DNA of 41,058 bases, from NCBI GenBank assembly GCA_016204605.1, contig JACQKK010000002.1:1-41058 (forward strand), in the 5' to 3' direction. The notes below the pieces were generated by a model. It was not told the origin of the DNA, ran no database searches, and saw nothing but the letters and a program-made list of their open reading frames with translations. How positions within the stretch are numbered: the stretch's first letter is position 1; each line of letters opens with the position of its first letter. The position numbers were made by a program, and so were the translations under genes. This document shows positions 1 to 10,274 of the stretch, one piece after another. Source of the DNA: Candidatus Lambdaproteobacteria bacterium (GTDB taxonomy: Bacteria; SAR324; JACQKK01).

Positions 1-905
1 ACTCCCGTCGCCACCAGCACCCGGAACACCTCGCCCCGGCGCGGGGGCACCGGCTCGACCCGCACATCCGTGAACCCCGCCTCGCCCAGCAGGCGGGCCA
101 GCGCCTCCGGGGCGAAGCCGAGGTGGGCGTGGCCCAGCTTCTCGACCACCCAGCGCTCCTGGTGGGGCGCCAGGTCCGTGACCACCACCCGCCCGCCCGG
201 CCGCAGCACGCGCGCCGCCTCGGCGAGCCCCGCGCCGGGCTCGGGCAGGTGGTGCAGCGACTGGGACAGCAGCGCCAGGTCGAACGCGGCGGCCGGCTCC
301 GCCAGCGCCTCGATGCGGCCCACGCGGAAGCGGGCGTTGGCGAGCCCCGCGGCGGCGGCGCGCCGCTCGGCGGCCTGGATGGCGGCTGGATTCACGTCCA
401 CCCCCAGCACCGAGCGCGCGCCCCGGGCCAGCTCGAGGGTGAGCGTACCGTCTCCGCAGCCCAGGTCAATCGCGTCCAGGGCGGGCAGCAGCGTCAGGAG
501 GGCCCGGGCGAAGGCGTACCAGGACTGGCCGGGCTCCAGGAAGCGAGCCGTGGGCGCGACGCCCGCCTCCTCCCGCCGGCGCAGCGCCTCGGCCAGGCGG
601 GCCTGGTCGCCGTAGGGATCGCCCACCTGCTCGAGCGCCGCCAGCACGATCCGGTACAGTTGCGCCCCGGCGCCCTCCAGCGCCGCCGCGTCCGGCAGCG
701 CGTAGTAGCTCCACGGGCCCTCGGGCCGCTCCTCGACCAGCCCCGCCTGCCGCAGCAGCCCCAGATGGCGCGAGACGCCCGACTGCGCCAGCCCCAGGAT
801 CGCCGTCAGCTCGCTCACGTTGACCGGCTCCCGCGCCAGCAGCCGCAGGATGCGCAGCCGCGTCTCGTCCCCCAGCAGCTTGAGCCCGTTCGCAAGATTT
901 ATCAT
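1..905 (-). CDS. ArsR-family regulator fused to SAM-dependent methyltransferase (3' end outside window)
   Basis: The N-terminal ~90 residues form an ArsR/SmtB winged helix: it opens MINLANGLKLLGDETRLRIL, and a recognition-helix region LAQSGVSRHLGLLRQAGLV follows. After a linker comes a class I methyltransferase with motif I AIDLGCGDGTLTLELARGA, the acidic strand VLGVDVN and a post-II segment VLRPGGRVVVTDL. The ATG at 903-905 is the only start that leaves a normal HTH N-terminus. The reading frame is still open at base 1, so the last residues are missing. Members of this fused family in Proteobacteria commonly regulate the S-adenosylmethionine/homocysteine cycle and probably sense SAM or SAH. 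The likely target genes lie left of the window, so this role is inference. An inverted repeat directly upstream could be its own operator. Confidence 0.9.
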   Translation of the reverse strand, partial: MINLANGLKLLGDETRLRILRLLAREPVNVSELTAILGLAQSGVSRHLGLLRQAGLVEERPEGPWSYYALPDAAALEGAGAQLYRIVLAALEQVGDPYGDQARLAEALRRREEAGVAPTARFLEPGQSWYAFARALLTLLPALDAIDLGCGDGTLTLELARGARSVLGVDVNPAAIQAAERRAAAAGLANARFRVGRIEALAEPAAAFDLALLSQSLHHLPEPGAGLAEAARVLRPGGRVVVTDLAPHQERWVVEKLGHAHLGFAPEALARLLGEAGFTDVRVEPVPPRRGEVFRVLVATG

Positions 906-929
906 ATCAACGCGTAACAATACGCTGAT
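906..929. promoter_or_regulatory. Imperfect inverted repeat, candidate operator of the ArsR-methyltransferase gene
   Basis: ATCAACGCGTA at 906-916 faces TACGCTGAT at 921-929. The arms pair as ATCA plus GCGTA, with two extra bases in the left arm. It abuts the start codon of the ArsR-fused gene, where an autoregulatory ArsR operator is expected. The match to any published motif was not tested. Confidence 0.35.
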
Positions 930-1079
930 TTCAGTGTCGGCGCAAGCACCGGGCGGCTGAGGCGCATATCCGCCCGGGGAGCCGCCGGCGGCCTCACAGG
1001 CGCTCCGCCGATGAAGACCCCGCGCGGTTTGTGCACCGCCAGTCGCCCGCCGCTCTCCTCTATGCAGCGACGAATTTGC

Positions 1080-1107
1080 TTGTCTTCGTCCGATACGATG
1101 CTATAAT
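1080..1107 (+). promoter_or_regulatory. Strong sigma70-type promoter in front of the putative ncRNA
   Basis: A consensus -10 TATAAT (1102-1107), preceded by TGC, lies 16 bases after a -35-like TTGTCT (1080-1085). A consensus -10 is conspicuous in such GC-rich DNA. No credible protein gene follows on this strand until clpB, so the transcript is likely the structured RNA that follows. Confidence 0.6.
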
Positions 1108-1112
1108 GGGAT

Positions 1113-1665
1113 CGAAAGATGGATGGCGCGGTTGAGAGTGAGGCAGCAGGTCTCGCCAGACGGGCAGTGACCGGAAAGGGGGTCTCGGAGGAGATTAAAT
1201 TCGGTCGCGCGCGCGTCGCGGCGGCAGTACCTCGGGAACGCGGGGCATGGGTGCTCCCGGGGCGTGGTAACTCGGGGTCCGGCCTTACCGGCTCCCCCGG
1301 GGAGGACGGCTCCTGTGAACGGGAGCCGCGCAGGAGTCCGCCGGTGCGGTAGGCGTATCCCCGGTGGATGCAGGTTGCAGGTGAGGTTACCGCGCGAGGC
1401 GTCCAGAAAGAGGCGCCCGCGCGGGTTCACCGCCGGGGAGAGTCCAAAGGGAAGCTCCGCCGCGGGGTAGTGGATCAGGTGAAAGGCGCCGCATGGAGCT
1501 GATCGCCGAGACTGAGATGACGAGCGGGCGCTGAGCCCGCAACGACTCCCTCTGCAGGGAGCGGTTCCTGGGGGCGGGGTTGGCCCCCTCGAAAGAGCCA
1601 GATTGCAGGAACGATCCGGACGCCCGGCTAACGCCGCTGGCGTCCGGTTCTGTTTCGTGCGGCCG
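1113..1665 (+). ncRNA. Putative long structured non-coding RNA, family not recognised
   Basis: About 550 bases run from a consensus promoter to an intrinsic terminator with no convincing coding frame. The segment is dense in local hairpins: CGGCTCC/GGAGCCG near 1308-1330, GATCAG/CTGATC around 1474-1503, GCGGGC/GCCCGC around 1524-1540, CTCCCT/AGGGAG around 1547-1562, and a GGGGGC/GCCCCC stem just after. GA-rich unpaired linkers separate them. I looked for RNase P RNA signatures (GAAAGTCC, ACAGAACCC), the tmRNA acceptor end, SRP Alu/S-domain loops and the cobalamin riboswitch core, and found none convincingly. It is not a leader of a nearby gene, because the next gene (1900-2334) points the other way and clpB starts over 1 kb downstream. 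It may be a lineage-restricted large RNA; function unknown. Confidence 0.5.
1617..1656 (+). terminator. Intrinsic terminator of the putative ncRNA
   Basis: The stem CCGGACGCC / GGCGTCCGG is a perfect 9-bp pairing around a 14-base loop and is followed by TTCTGTTTC. The T-run is imperfect, but the stem is strong and correctly placed to end the transcript begun near 1113. Confidence 0.6.
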
Positions 1666-1733
1666 GCAACCCGGCAAGAATCTCGCTGCTGTCCGGAGGT
1701 ATCCCGCGACCACCCATTGCGTGCCAGAGCCGT

Positions 1734-1775
1734 GCTCCCTCCCCCCTTGCGGGGGAGGGCCGGGGTGGGGGTACG
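1734..1775. repeat. Dispersed C/G-rich palindromic element (copy 1)
   Basis: Arms CCCTCCCCC (1737-1745) and GGGGGAGGG (1751-1759) close a 5-base loop and are followed by a GGGGTGGGGG tail. The same design recurs near 16800, 37345 and 40700, always between genes, so this looks like a REP-like intergenic family. Confidence 0.6.
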
Positions 1776-1899
1776 CCGCCGGGCCCCCGCTCCGAGACAT
1801 GGAGCGGGGGAAGATCGCTGTTCCGCCCTAATGGCCGAATCCAGCCTCCCGCCTCTCCGGTTTTTGGAGCGGGAGGGTCGGGGCGGATGGGGTCGCGAC

Positions 1900-2334
1900 T
1901 CACGCCTTGGCGGGTGCCGCTCCGCGGCCGATGATGTACCACATCACCCAGGCGCCGATGACGGCTTCCACCACCGTCCCCAGGAACCACGTCAGCGCCA
2001 GATTGTACTTGATGGGCATCATGGCATAGGTGCCGTAGCCCATGCCGACGCCGATCATGATGCCCACGGCCAGTCCGTAAAGCAGGGCCGTCTTCTGCGT
2101 CCGGTCGGACATGAGCATCTGGTAGATGTAGACGAACGCGAACGAGTGGATGAGCAGGACCACATAGATCAGCCCCATCTTCATGTCGGCTTCGGGCCGC
2201 ATCATTTTCTCGGTGACCATGCCGGTGTAGGTCGAGCGCAGGATCACGCCGTGCAGGATGTAGTCGAGCACTCCCCAGGTCACGAACACGGCCGCAGTCG
2301 CCAGCAAGGGCTTCTTCACCATCGTCATGTTCAT
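1900..2334 (-). CDS. Small four-helix membrane protein, unknown function
   Basis: This 144-residue protein has about four hydrophobic segments, at roughly residues 9-30, 53-72, 83-105 and 113-135, with short Lys/Arg-containing loops. The ATG at 2334 sits five bases after a GGAGG ribosome binding site. No cysteine cluster, signal peptide or catalytic motif is visible. It resembles small conserved membrane proteins of the DUF1761 type in size and topology, but I cannot assign the family with confidence. It stands alone, convergent to the putative ncRNA and divergent from clpB. Confidence 0.75.
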   Translation of the reverse strand: MNMTMVKKPLLATAAVFVTWGVLDYILHGVILRSTYTGMVTEKMMRPEADMKMGLIYVVLLIHSFAFVYIYQMLMSDRTQKTALLYGLAVGIMIGVGMGYGTYAMMPIKYNLALTWFLGTVVEAVIGAWVMWYIIGRGAAPAKA

Positions 2335-2664
2335 CGCCGTTCCTCCCTTTGAAGCCGGTGAGCGTCTTCGTGCGTTCCGACCCCGGAACGCGCAGGCCCC
2401 GGGCCGGGATTACCGGCACTCCCGGCGGGCCCCATGCCGCTCCAGGTGTACACCCCTCGCTCCCGGAATCCAAGATTGGCCGCTGCCCGCTCCCGCCGCT
2501 CGCGGCGTCCGCTGGCGTATCGGGCCGGGCGTCATCGCCCGCAGCGTCACCGCACCCGACCGGATGCTCCCCAGCGAATTGGAGCGACAGCGCCGGATAT
2601 GTCTATCGCCGCCGTGGGCACGTCACCCATGGTCCACCAGCCCCTCGTCGGCCCCTTGCCGCGG
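2335..2664. other. Intergenic region between the membrane protein and clpB
   Basis: No supported gene is present. The only symmetry I noted is a perfect 10-bp palindrome GGTGTACACC at 2445-2454, which could be an operator for the leftward membrane-protein gene. The clpB control elements begin at 2656. Confidence 0.5.
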
Positions 2665-2685
2665 TTAGCACTCAAATGTTATAAG
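2656..2685 (+). promoter_or_regulatory. clpB promoter overlapping CIRCE
   Basis: The -35-like TTGCCG (2656-2661) and the -10-like TATAAG (2680-2685) are separated by 18 bases. The -10 lies inside the CIRCE palindrome, so bound HrcA would block RNA polymerase directly. Confidence 0.5.
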
Positions 2686-2691
2686 TGCTAA
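2665..2691. promoter_or_regulatory. CIRCE element (HrcA operator)
   Basis: TTAGCACTC (2665-2673), a 9-base spacer, then AAGTGCTAA (2683-2691). This matches the CIRCE consensus TTAGCACTC-N9-GAGTGCTAA at 17 of 18 arm positions; the one change is the first base of the right arm. CIRCE is the binding site of the heat-shock repressor HrcA, usually found ahead of groE or dnaK operons. Here it controls clpB. Confidence 0.93.
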
Positions 2692-2792
2692 CAAAGAGGG
2701 CAAGTCACGGATGAAGACTGCGCGGCGGCCCGGAACGGGATAGAATGGTCGCAACATGGGCAGGTGGCGGCACTGGCGAGAGGCAAAGTCCG

Positions 2793-5405
<2,613 letters not shown>

Positions 5406-5451
5406 GCGGCCTCACCTCGCTCTCCACACCGATGCCATACGGATGAACCAC

Positions 5452-5469
5452 CCCGCCGCATGCGGCGGG
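5452..5469. terminator. Perfect palindrome between convergent genes
   Basis: CCCGCCGCATGCGGCGGG is an uninterrupted 18-base palindrome between the ends of clpB and the leftward acyl-CoA dehydrogenase. It lacks a T-run on either strand, so a role as a bidirectional terminator or 3'-end stabiliser is inference. Confidence 0.4.
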
Positions 5470-5477
5470 ACAGGCCG

Positions 5478-6674
5478 CTAATCGGGGAGCCCCAGCACGC
5501 GCTTGGCGATGACGTTGCGCTGCACTTCGGAGGTGCCGCCTTCGATGGAGCGGCCGCGGCTGTTGGCGTTGTGCACGGCGACTTCCCGGATGTCCTGCCC
5601 GAACAGGCCCGTATCCCACGCGAGCCCCGCCGTCCCCGCCGCCTGCTGGTGCAGCTCCAGGATGCGCTGGAACAGCTCCGCCCCGAAGAACTTGAACACC
5701 ATGGTCTCGTTGCCGGGCACCTCGCCGCGCGCGATCCTGGTGAGCGAGCGGTAGCGGGTGTACCGCATGCAGTCGATGTCCATTTCCAGGGCGGCCGTGC
5801 GGCGGCACAGCGCCGGATCGTCCCAGACGACGCCCCCGGCCTGAGCCTGCCCGCGAGCGATGGTTTTCGCATCGTCCAGCGCCCGCCGCAGGATCAAGGG
5901 ATTGGCCGAGGTGACGTTGAGCCGCTCGTGCACGAGCAGCGCCTTGGCCACCGTCCACCCTTGGTTGAGCCCGCCCACCAGCCCCGATTCGGGCACGAAC
6001 ACGTTGTCGTAGAAGGTCTGGTTGAAGTGGTGAAACCCGTCGATGGTGTAGATGGGGGTGATGGTGACCCCCGGCGAGCGGACGTCGAACACGAAGAAGC
6101 TGATGCCGTCCTGCTTGCGCCGCGCCTGGGGGTCGGTGCGGGCGAGCAGGAAGATCCAGTCCGCATGCTGGGCGAGCGACGTCCAGATCTTCTGCCCGCT
6201 GATCCTGTACCCGCCCTCCACCCGCTCCGCGCGCGTCTGCAGGCTGGCCAGGTCCGAGCCCGACCCCGGCTCCGAGTATCCCTGGCACCAGCGCAGCTCG
6301 GCCCGCAGCGTTGGCGCGAGCAGCCGGGCCTTCTGCTCCGGGGTGCCCCACTTGAGCAGAATCTGGCTGATGTTGGTCGCGGAGCCGCTGGCCCCCGCCG
6401 CGGGCGGAATGCCGGCCCGGATATACTCCTCCTGGAAGACGATCTGCTGTATGGGGTCGAGCCCGCCCCCGCCGTACTCGGCGGGAAAGCCGGGAAAGAG
6501 CCAGCCCTGCGCGACCAGCGCCTCCCGCAGCGGGCGCAGGGCTTCCCAGCCCAGGCCGGGGCCGCGGATGATCCCCTGCCGGAGCCCCTTCAGGTGCGGC
6601 GGCACGTGCGTTGCGATCCACGCCCGCACCTCGGCGCGGAACCGGGCCTGTTCGGGTGTGTCGACGATGTTCAT
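5478..6674 (-). CDS. Acyl-CoA dehydrogenase
   Basis: This 398-residue flavoprotein has the standard ACAD fold: a helical N-domain, a middle beta-domain with FAD/substrate signature CQGYSEPGSGSDLA, a flavin segment ISGQKIWTS, and a C-terminal helical domain ending EGGTSEVQ. Glu378 in IEGGTS aligns with the catalytic base of medium-chain enzymes. It oxidises an acyl-CoA to the 2-enoyl-CoA and passes electrons to ETF. The ATG at 6674 gives a family-typical N-terminus (MNIVDTPEQARFRAEVRAW). The gene is divergent from the acyl-CoA ligase at 7382, suggesting a shared pathway. Chain-length or branched specificity cannot be read from the sequence. Confidence 0.93.
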   Translation of the reverse strand: MNIVDTPEQARFRAEVRAWIATHVPPHLKGLRQGIIRGPGLGWEALRPLREALVAQGWLFPGFPAEYGGGGLDPIQQIVFQEEYIRAGIPPAAGASGSATNISQILLKWGTPEQKARLLAPTLRAELRWCQGYSEPGSGSDLASLQTRAERVEGGYRISGQKIWTSLAQHADWIFLLARTDPQARRKQDGISFFVFDVRSPGVTITPIYTIDGFHHFNQTFYDNVFVPESGLVGGLNQGWTVAKALLVHERLNVTSANPLILRRALDDAKTIARGQAQAGGVVWDDPALCRRTAALEMDIDCMRYTRYRSLTRIARGEVPGNETMVFKFFGAELFQRILELHQQAAGTAGLAWDTGLFGQDIREVAVHNANSRGRSIEGGTSEVQRNVIAKRVLGLPD

Positions 6675-7381
6675 GGGCAATCCCCAGCTTCTGTCGCCCC
6701 TAGGGCGAGATGGGCCGGCAGCCGATGCGGGCAATCTTGCCGGCACGACAAGGTCAGGCGATAGCGACCCATGCGACGGACCACCTGACAGCTCACACCA
6801 TGGCATGCGTCGGCGGTCGCGCCAAGGTGTGCCGCGACTTCCGGCGCTCCACTTCCGCGGCGCGACCCACGCCGCCCCGTGACGGATGGGGCAGCGACGG
6901 CCCAGCGCCCGCGGCGGTTCCCTGACGCACCTCCATCTCGGCCGTGGGCAGCCGTGGCATCGCGTCATGGCGCCATTGCGCCGGCCGGGCTGGGAAGTCC
7001 CCGATCGGCAATCCTTTGTCCGGCGCACGCGGCCGGGCAGCGCGCGAGGGAATCTGGGCCATTCCGCCGCGGGCGCCCCTGCTCGTGCTGCGCCGTTGGG
7101 CGAATTTGCCCCCTGACACGTCAGGTTGTCCCATTTTCGCGGGCGCTGGCCGCGAACCGGAGAGGGCTGCCGCGCGCTGTGCGACTGTGCGATCCGCCCC
7201 GGGTAGCCCTGCCCTGGCGGCCGCCTTCGGATTCCGGGCGGCTGGTACGGTTCTTTCAGCACCCCCGCCAGGAACGGTCGGATACGTCGCCCGGTATTGC
7301 CGAGGGGGGCGGGCGCGAGGGAGCGCCCGCCGCCGGGCCGGAGGGTCTCACCAGGGCGATCATTCTGCTCACGGTGCGTCC
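6675..7381. other. Divergent intergenic region between acyl-CoA dehydrogenase and acyl-CoA ligase
   Basis: About 700 bases without a supported gene; open frames here have no recognisable protein features. The clearest feature is the dyad CCTGAC-AC-GTCAGG at 7112-7125. Promoters for both flanking genes should lie here, but no near-consensus pair stands out. Confidence 0.5.
7112..7125. promoter_or_regulatory. Candidate operator palindrome in divergent fatty-acid gene region
   Basis: CCTGAC and GTCAGG form perfect 6-bp arms around AC. The position between divergent acyl-CoA genes fits a TetR- or GntR-type regulator of acyl-CoA catabolism, but no such regulator is encoded in the window. Confidence 0.3.
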
Positions 7382-9001
7382 ATGGACGTCAATCGCGCGC
7401 CACTCACCCCCATCAGCCTGCTGCGGCGCAGCGTGCGCGTGTTCCCCGAGCGTACGGCCGTCGTCTACGGGGCGCGTCGGGTCAGCTATCGCGAGTTCGG
7501 CGAGCGCATCAGCCGCCTGGCCAACGGGCTGGCAGCCCTGGGCATCGGCCTGGCGAGCAAGGTGGCGCTGGTGGCTCCGAACATCCCCATGATGCTCGAA
7601 GCCCACGCGGCGGTGCCGACGCTCGGCGGCGTGGTGGTGCCGATCAACACGCGCCTGCAGCCGGCCGAGGTCGGCTACATCCTGGGCCACGCCCGGGCCG
7701 AGGCGGTGCTGATCGACCGGGCGTCGGTGGAGCTGTTGCGCCCGGTGCTGGCCGGGCTGCCCGCCCTGCGCCAGGTGGTGGTGGTGGAGGATGCCGCGGC
7801 CGGGGTCGAGAGCGGATGGCGACCGCCCGGCGCCCTGGACTACGAGACGCTGCTGGCCCGCTCGCCCGCCGCCGAGCCCGCGCTGGCCCTGCGCGACGAG
7901 GAGCAGCCGATCGCCATCAACTACACCAGCGGCACGACGGGTCCCCCGAAGGGCGTGGTGTTCAGCCATCGCGGCGCGTTTCTCAACACCGTCTGCAACG
8001 CCCTGCAGTACGGGCTGGATCGCGCCTCGGTGTTCCTGTGGGTGGTGCCGATCTACCACTGCAACGGCTGGTGCTTCGCCTGGACGGTGCCGGCCCTCGG
8101 GGCCGCCAGCGTCTGCCAGCGGCGGATCGAGCCGCTGCGGATGCGGGAGCTGATCGCCGCCGAGCGAGTCACCCACTTCTGCGGCGCGCCCGTGGTGCTC
8201 CAATTCCTGGCCAACCTGCCGGATGCCCCGGCGTTCCGGTTCCCGCGCACCGTGCGGGCGGTCACCGGGGGCGCCGCCCCTTCGCCCACGCTGCTGGCCG
8301 CGATGCGCCGCATGAACGTGGACGTCACGCACATTTACGGGCTCACCGAGACCTACGGACCGTTCACGGTGTGCGAGCCGCAGGACGAATGGCGCGGGCT
8401 ACCGGAGGCCGAGTGGGCCGAGCGCATGGCCCACCAGGGCGTGGACAACCTGCTCGCCGGCGAGGTGGCGGTGCTCGATGGCGAGCTGCACCCGGTACCG
8501 GCCGACGGCCGCACCATGGGCGAGATCTGCATGCGCGGCAACCTCGTGATGGAGCGCTATCACGAAGACCCTGCGGCCACCGCCGAAGCCTTCGCAGGGG
8601 GCTGGTTCCACAGCGGAGACCTGGGGGTGCTGCACGCCGACGGCTCCATCGAGCTGCGCGACCGGGCCAAGGACATCATCGTCAGCGGCGGCGAGAACAT
8701 CTCCTCGATCGAGGTGGAGAACGTGCTGGCGTCGCACCCGGCGCTCGAGGAGGTGGCGGTCGTCTCCAGCCCCGATCGGCAGTGGGGCGAAGTGCCGGTG
8801 GCCTTCGTGCGCGTCCGCCCCGGCAGCCGGCTCAGCGAGGCCGAGCTGATCGCCTTCTGCCGCGAGCGGCTGGCGCATTTCAAGTGTCCCAAGCGCGTGT
8901 TCTTCGAGCCGCCGCCGCGCACGTCCACCGGGAAGGTGCAGAAGTATGCCCTGCGCGAGCGCATGTGGCAGGGCGAACCGCGCCGGATTCGTGGCCACTG
9001 A
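7382..9001 (+). CDS. Acyl-CoA synthetase (AMP-forming, ANL superfamily)
   Basis: The 539-residue enzyme carries the P-loop YTSGTTGPPKG at 181-191, the A5 motif YGLTETYGP, the A7 hinge region SGDLG...RAKDIIVSGGENIS, and the C-terminal catalytic lysine in TSTGKVQK. It activates a carboxylic acid with ATP and forms the CoA thioester. GGENIS and the overall length fit the medium/long-chain fatty acyl-CoA ligase branch. The start ATG at 7382 (MDVNRAPLTPISLLRRS) matches the family, although no strong Shine-Dalgarno precedes it. The next gene is 85 bases downstream on the same strand and may be co-transcribed. Confidence 0.93.
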   Translation: MDVNRAPLTPISLLRRSVRVFPERTAVVYGARRVSYREFGERISRLANGLAALGIGLASKVALVAPNIPMMLEAHAAVPTLGGVVVPINTRLQPAEVGYILGHARAEAVLIDRASVELLRPVLAGLPALRQVVVVEDAAAGVESGWRPPGALDYETLLARSPAAEPALALRDEEQPIAINYTSGTTGPPKGVVFSHRGAFLNTVCNALQYGLDRASVFLWVVPIYHCNGWCFAWTVPALGAASVCQRRIEPLRMRELIAAERVTHFCGAPVVLQFLANLPDAPAFRFPRTVRAVTGGAAPSPTLLAAMRRMNVDVTHIYGLTETYGPFTVCEPQDEWRGLPEAEWAERMAHQGVDNLLAGEVAVLDGELHPVPADGRTMGEICMRGNLVMERYHEDPAATAEAFAGGWFHSGDLGVLHADGSIELRDRAKDIIVSGGENISSIEVENVLASHPALEEVAVVSSPDRQWGEVPVAFVRVRPGSRLSEAELIAFCRERLAHFKCPKRVFFEPPPRTSTGKVQKYALRERMWQGEPRRIRGH

Positions 9002-9086
9002 GCCGGGCGCACGGTGCCCGGCATCGCTGGGGCCGGCCGCTGCCGGCAGGCGCCCCGGGCGGGGCAGGCCGCCAAGGAGACAGACC

Positions 9087-10205
9087 ATGAACGATAGCGT
9101 GTTTGCGTTGGCGGACGAGCTGGGCCCCGCGAAGATGGTGCACCTGTACGAGCCCGCGGTCGGCCTGAAGGCGGTGGTGGCCGTGGACAACGTGGCCATC
9201 GGCCCCTCCATCGGCGGCATCCGCATGGCGCCCGACGTGAGCGCCGAGGAGGCGTTTCGCCTCGCCCGCGCCATGACGCTGAAGAATGCCGCCGCCGGCC
9301 TTTCCCACGGCGGCGGCAAGGCGGTCATCGTCGCCGACCCCCGCATGGCCAGGGGCGAGAAGGAACGGCTGATCCGCGCCTTCGCCGTGGCCATCCGGGA
9401 GTTGGGCGATTACATCCCGGGGCCCGACATGGGCACCGACGAGACGTGCATGGCCTGGATCCACGACGAGATCGGCCGCGGGGTGGGGCTGCCCCGGGAG
9501 CTGGGCGGCATTCCGCTGGACGAGATCGGCGCCACCGGCTGGGGCTTGTTCCACGCCATCGAAGTGGCACTGCCCCACTGTGGCTTCGGGCTCGAGGGGG
9601 CGCGGTTCGTCATCCAGGGCTTCGGGGCCGTGGGCATGCACGCGGCGCGCTTCCTCTCGGAGCATGGCGCCGTGCTGGTCGCCGCCGCCACCAGCCAGGG
9701 CACGCTGCACGATCCCAAGGGGCTCGATGTGGCGCGCCTGATCCGCACCCGCGCCGCGGGCGGCAACATCCTCGCAGGCGGCGGCGCGGTGCTGCCGCGC
9801 GAGGCCGTGCTGGAGATCGACTGCGACATCTGGATTCCCGCGGCGCGGCCCGACGTGGTCAACGAGTCCAACGTCGATCGCCTCCGCGCCCGGCTGGTGG
9901 CGCAGGGGGCCAACATCCCCTGCACCCCCGGGGCGGAGCGGCGGCTGGCTCAGCGCGGCGTGCTGGTGCTGCCCGACTTCATCGCCAACGCCGGGGGGGT
10001 GATCTGCGCGGCGGTCGAGTACCGCGGCGGCAGCGAAACCGTGGCCCTCGATACCATCCAGCAGAAGATCCGCGCCAACGTGGCCGCCATGCTGGATGCG
10101 GCCAAGCGGGAAGGCCGGCTCCCGCGCGAGGCGGCCGTGGCCATGGCCAGGCAGCGCGTGCTGCGCGCCATGCGCCTCCGGCGCTGGGGCGACCGCGCCG
10201 CCTGA
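9087..10205 (+). CDS. Glu/Leu/Phe/Val-type amino-acid dehydrogenase
   Basis: The 372-residue protein is in the ELFV dehydrogenase superfamily. The N-domain has GGIRM and the catalytic-lysine motif SHGGGKAVI with Lys78, followed by GPDMGTDE with the catalytic Asp. The C-domain is a Rossmann fold with VIQGFGAVGMHAARFL. It reversibly deaminates an amino acid to a 2-oxoacid with NAD(P)+. The short length and GGG-K context resemble leucine/valine dehydrogenases more than the ~420-residue glutamate enzymes, but specificity is inference. AAGGAGA precedes the ATG at 9087. The oxidoreductase genes directly downstream would consume its 2-oxoacid product. Confidence 0.88.
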   Translation: MNDSVFALADELGPAKMVHLYEPAVGLKAVVAVDNVAIGPSIGGIRMAPDVSAEEAFRLARAMTLKNAAAGLSHGGGKAVIVADPRMARGEKERLIRAFAVAIRELGDYIPGPDMGTDETCMAWIHDEIGRGVGLPRELGGIPLDEIGATGWGLFHAIEVALPHCGFGLEGARFVIQGFGAVGMHAARFLSEHGAVLVAAATSQGTLHDPKGLDVARLIRTRAAGGNILAGGGAVLPREAVLEIDCDIWIPAARPDVVNESNVDRLRARLVAQGANIPCTPGAERRLAQRGVLVLPDFIANAGGVICAAVEYRGGSETVALDTIQQKIRANVAAMLDAAKREGRLPREAAVAMARQRVLRAMRLRRWGDRAA

Positions 10206-10274
10206 GCCCCCCCGGGGCGCCGGGCAGCCCTGGGCCCGGCCGGCCGCGGCAGGAGCGGGCAGGAGCGAGAGGCC

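Noticed and set aside
1113..1665. RNase P RNA, tmRNA, SRP RNA or cobalamin riboswitch
   Set aside because: A few short similarities (GGAGAGTCC, CCCGCAACGACTCC) were not accompanied by the other universal segments of these RNAs, and no downstream gene would be controlled by a riboswitch.
2445..2454. GGTGTACACC palindrome as a SoxR/MerR site
   Set aside because: It is only 10 bp and lacks the long spacer of MerR operators; kept only as a note in the gap entry.
1628..2473. Leftward open frame with Pro-Arg-Pro-Ser-Pro-Ala-type peptide across the RNA terminator and the small membrane gene
   Set aside because: The peptide comes from the palindromic repeat and from an alternative frame of the membrane-protein gene, whose GGAGG and helices are convincing.
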